A stretch of DNA of 64,000 nucleotides, taken from the NCBI GenBank assembly GCA_027886185.1, contig WOAB01000895.1, positions 2,046,001 to 2,110,000 on the forward strand, in the 5' to 3' direction. This DNA comes from Rheum nobile. Lineage: Eukaryota > Streptophyta > Magnoliopsida > Caryophyllales > Polygonaceae. Below the pieces are notes generated by a model. The model was not told the origin of the DNA. It made no database searches and saw only the letters and a list, made by a program, of their open reading frames with translations. Shown here piece after piece: positions 63,565 to 64,000 of the stretch. Each line of letters opens with the position of its first letter. The stretch's first letter is position 1. The translations under genes and the position numbers were made by a program.

Positions 63565-64000
63565 TGATAAGCACTACTTTGTAGGGCTTAAGTAAGAGTC
63601 ATTAGAGGTTTTATTGGTGCCATTCGGGTAGATTTAGACACATTCATGTGCATGGCGTGTGGGGGCGAAGTTTGGTAATTAATTAAAAGCCACGTGATTG
63701 ATGGGCCCAATTGGATGAAATTCAGCCCACGTGAAGGAGGAAAAGGGCCCAAATTGGAGAAGAAACCCATGAAGAATTGCACCTCGCGTTGAAGCCGAAG
63801 ACAAGAAAGCGGGAAAAGTGAGCTGATGAATTGTTGTTGGGCCGAGTTAATGAAGAAGGCCCATGGATTAAAAGGCCCACCGTGAAGAAACAGTCCCGCG
63901 TCAAATTGAAGCTGGAAAGTGAAGAAGCTGATGTCGCCATGACGTCGCCACGCTGATGCTTGCTGACAGAGCTAAAGTCGTGATGCTTATCAAATAAATC
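63565..64000 (+). mobile_element. 3' LTR of Athila-like element (partial)
   Basis: It starts TGATAAGC after the purine-rich tract, mirroring the TTATCA end of the 5' LTR. It runs out of the window. After 63964 it no longer matches the 5' LTR, so a further insertion or a strong divergence starts there. Confidence 0.65.

Noticed and set aside
1..64000. tRNA and rRNA genes
   Set aside because: Only tRNA-like Pol III boxes in the SINE-like copies were seen; no complete cloverleaf or rRNA stretch was recognised.

Overview
This is plant nuclear DNA, almost certainly from a eudicot and probably from pericentromeric or other heterochromatic chromatin. GT-AG introns, Helitron and Mutator-like (MULE) ends, long Ty3/gypsy LTRs, and plant-only domains (FAR1, plant mobile domain) support the plant call; the species cannot be told. 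No gene looks intact. Nearly everything is mobile DNA, broken genes carried by it, or satellite.

Layout. 1-173 is the 3' tip of an LTR. 2009-5560 is a Helitron with good ends and a decayed helicase. 5646-17783 is a 12.1-kb MULE with 45-bp terminal inverted repeats (TIRs), many copies of a near-palindrome (CACACGTAACGTGTG type), and three multi-exon genes: a plant-mobile-domain (PMD) gene (+), a FAR1/MULE transposase fused to an OTU-like protease domain (-), and a small GRF zinc-finger gene (+). Each has stops or frame errors. A solo LTR and a palindromic SINE-like cluster have invaded intron 1 of the transposase gene. 20202-22630 is a 10-exon fragment of a PDI5-3/PDI5-4-like gene (-) with one frameshift and no recognised C-terminus. 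22982-23780 is a LINE 3' remnant.

24935-57958 is a 41-bp AT-rich satellite broken by nested insertions: a solo LTR of family A (26820-37161) holding a complete family-A element (28624-36596); a 2.65-kb TIR transposon (37704-40353); and a solo LTR of family B (41025-53383) holding a second family-A element (42887-52750), one of whose LTRs holds another family-B solo LTR (48681-50458). Exact target-site duplications prove the order of each step. The family-A elements look like Tekay/Del chromoviruses (3-kb LTRs, initiator-Met primer site) with internal regions decayed to 1.6-2.0 kb. 57959-59683 is another truncated family-A LTR, and 59751-64000 is an Athila-like element with gag and protease traces but no pol.

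The part most worth pursuing is the MULE: one transposon carrying transposase-OTU, PMD and GRF genes, with the same palindrome at its ends, near its promoters and in an intron. Exon models here were read by eye from splice consensus, reading frame and family resemblance; no alignment or transcript data were available.
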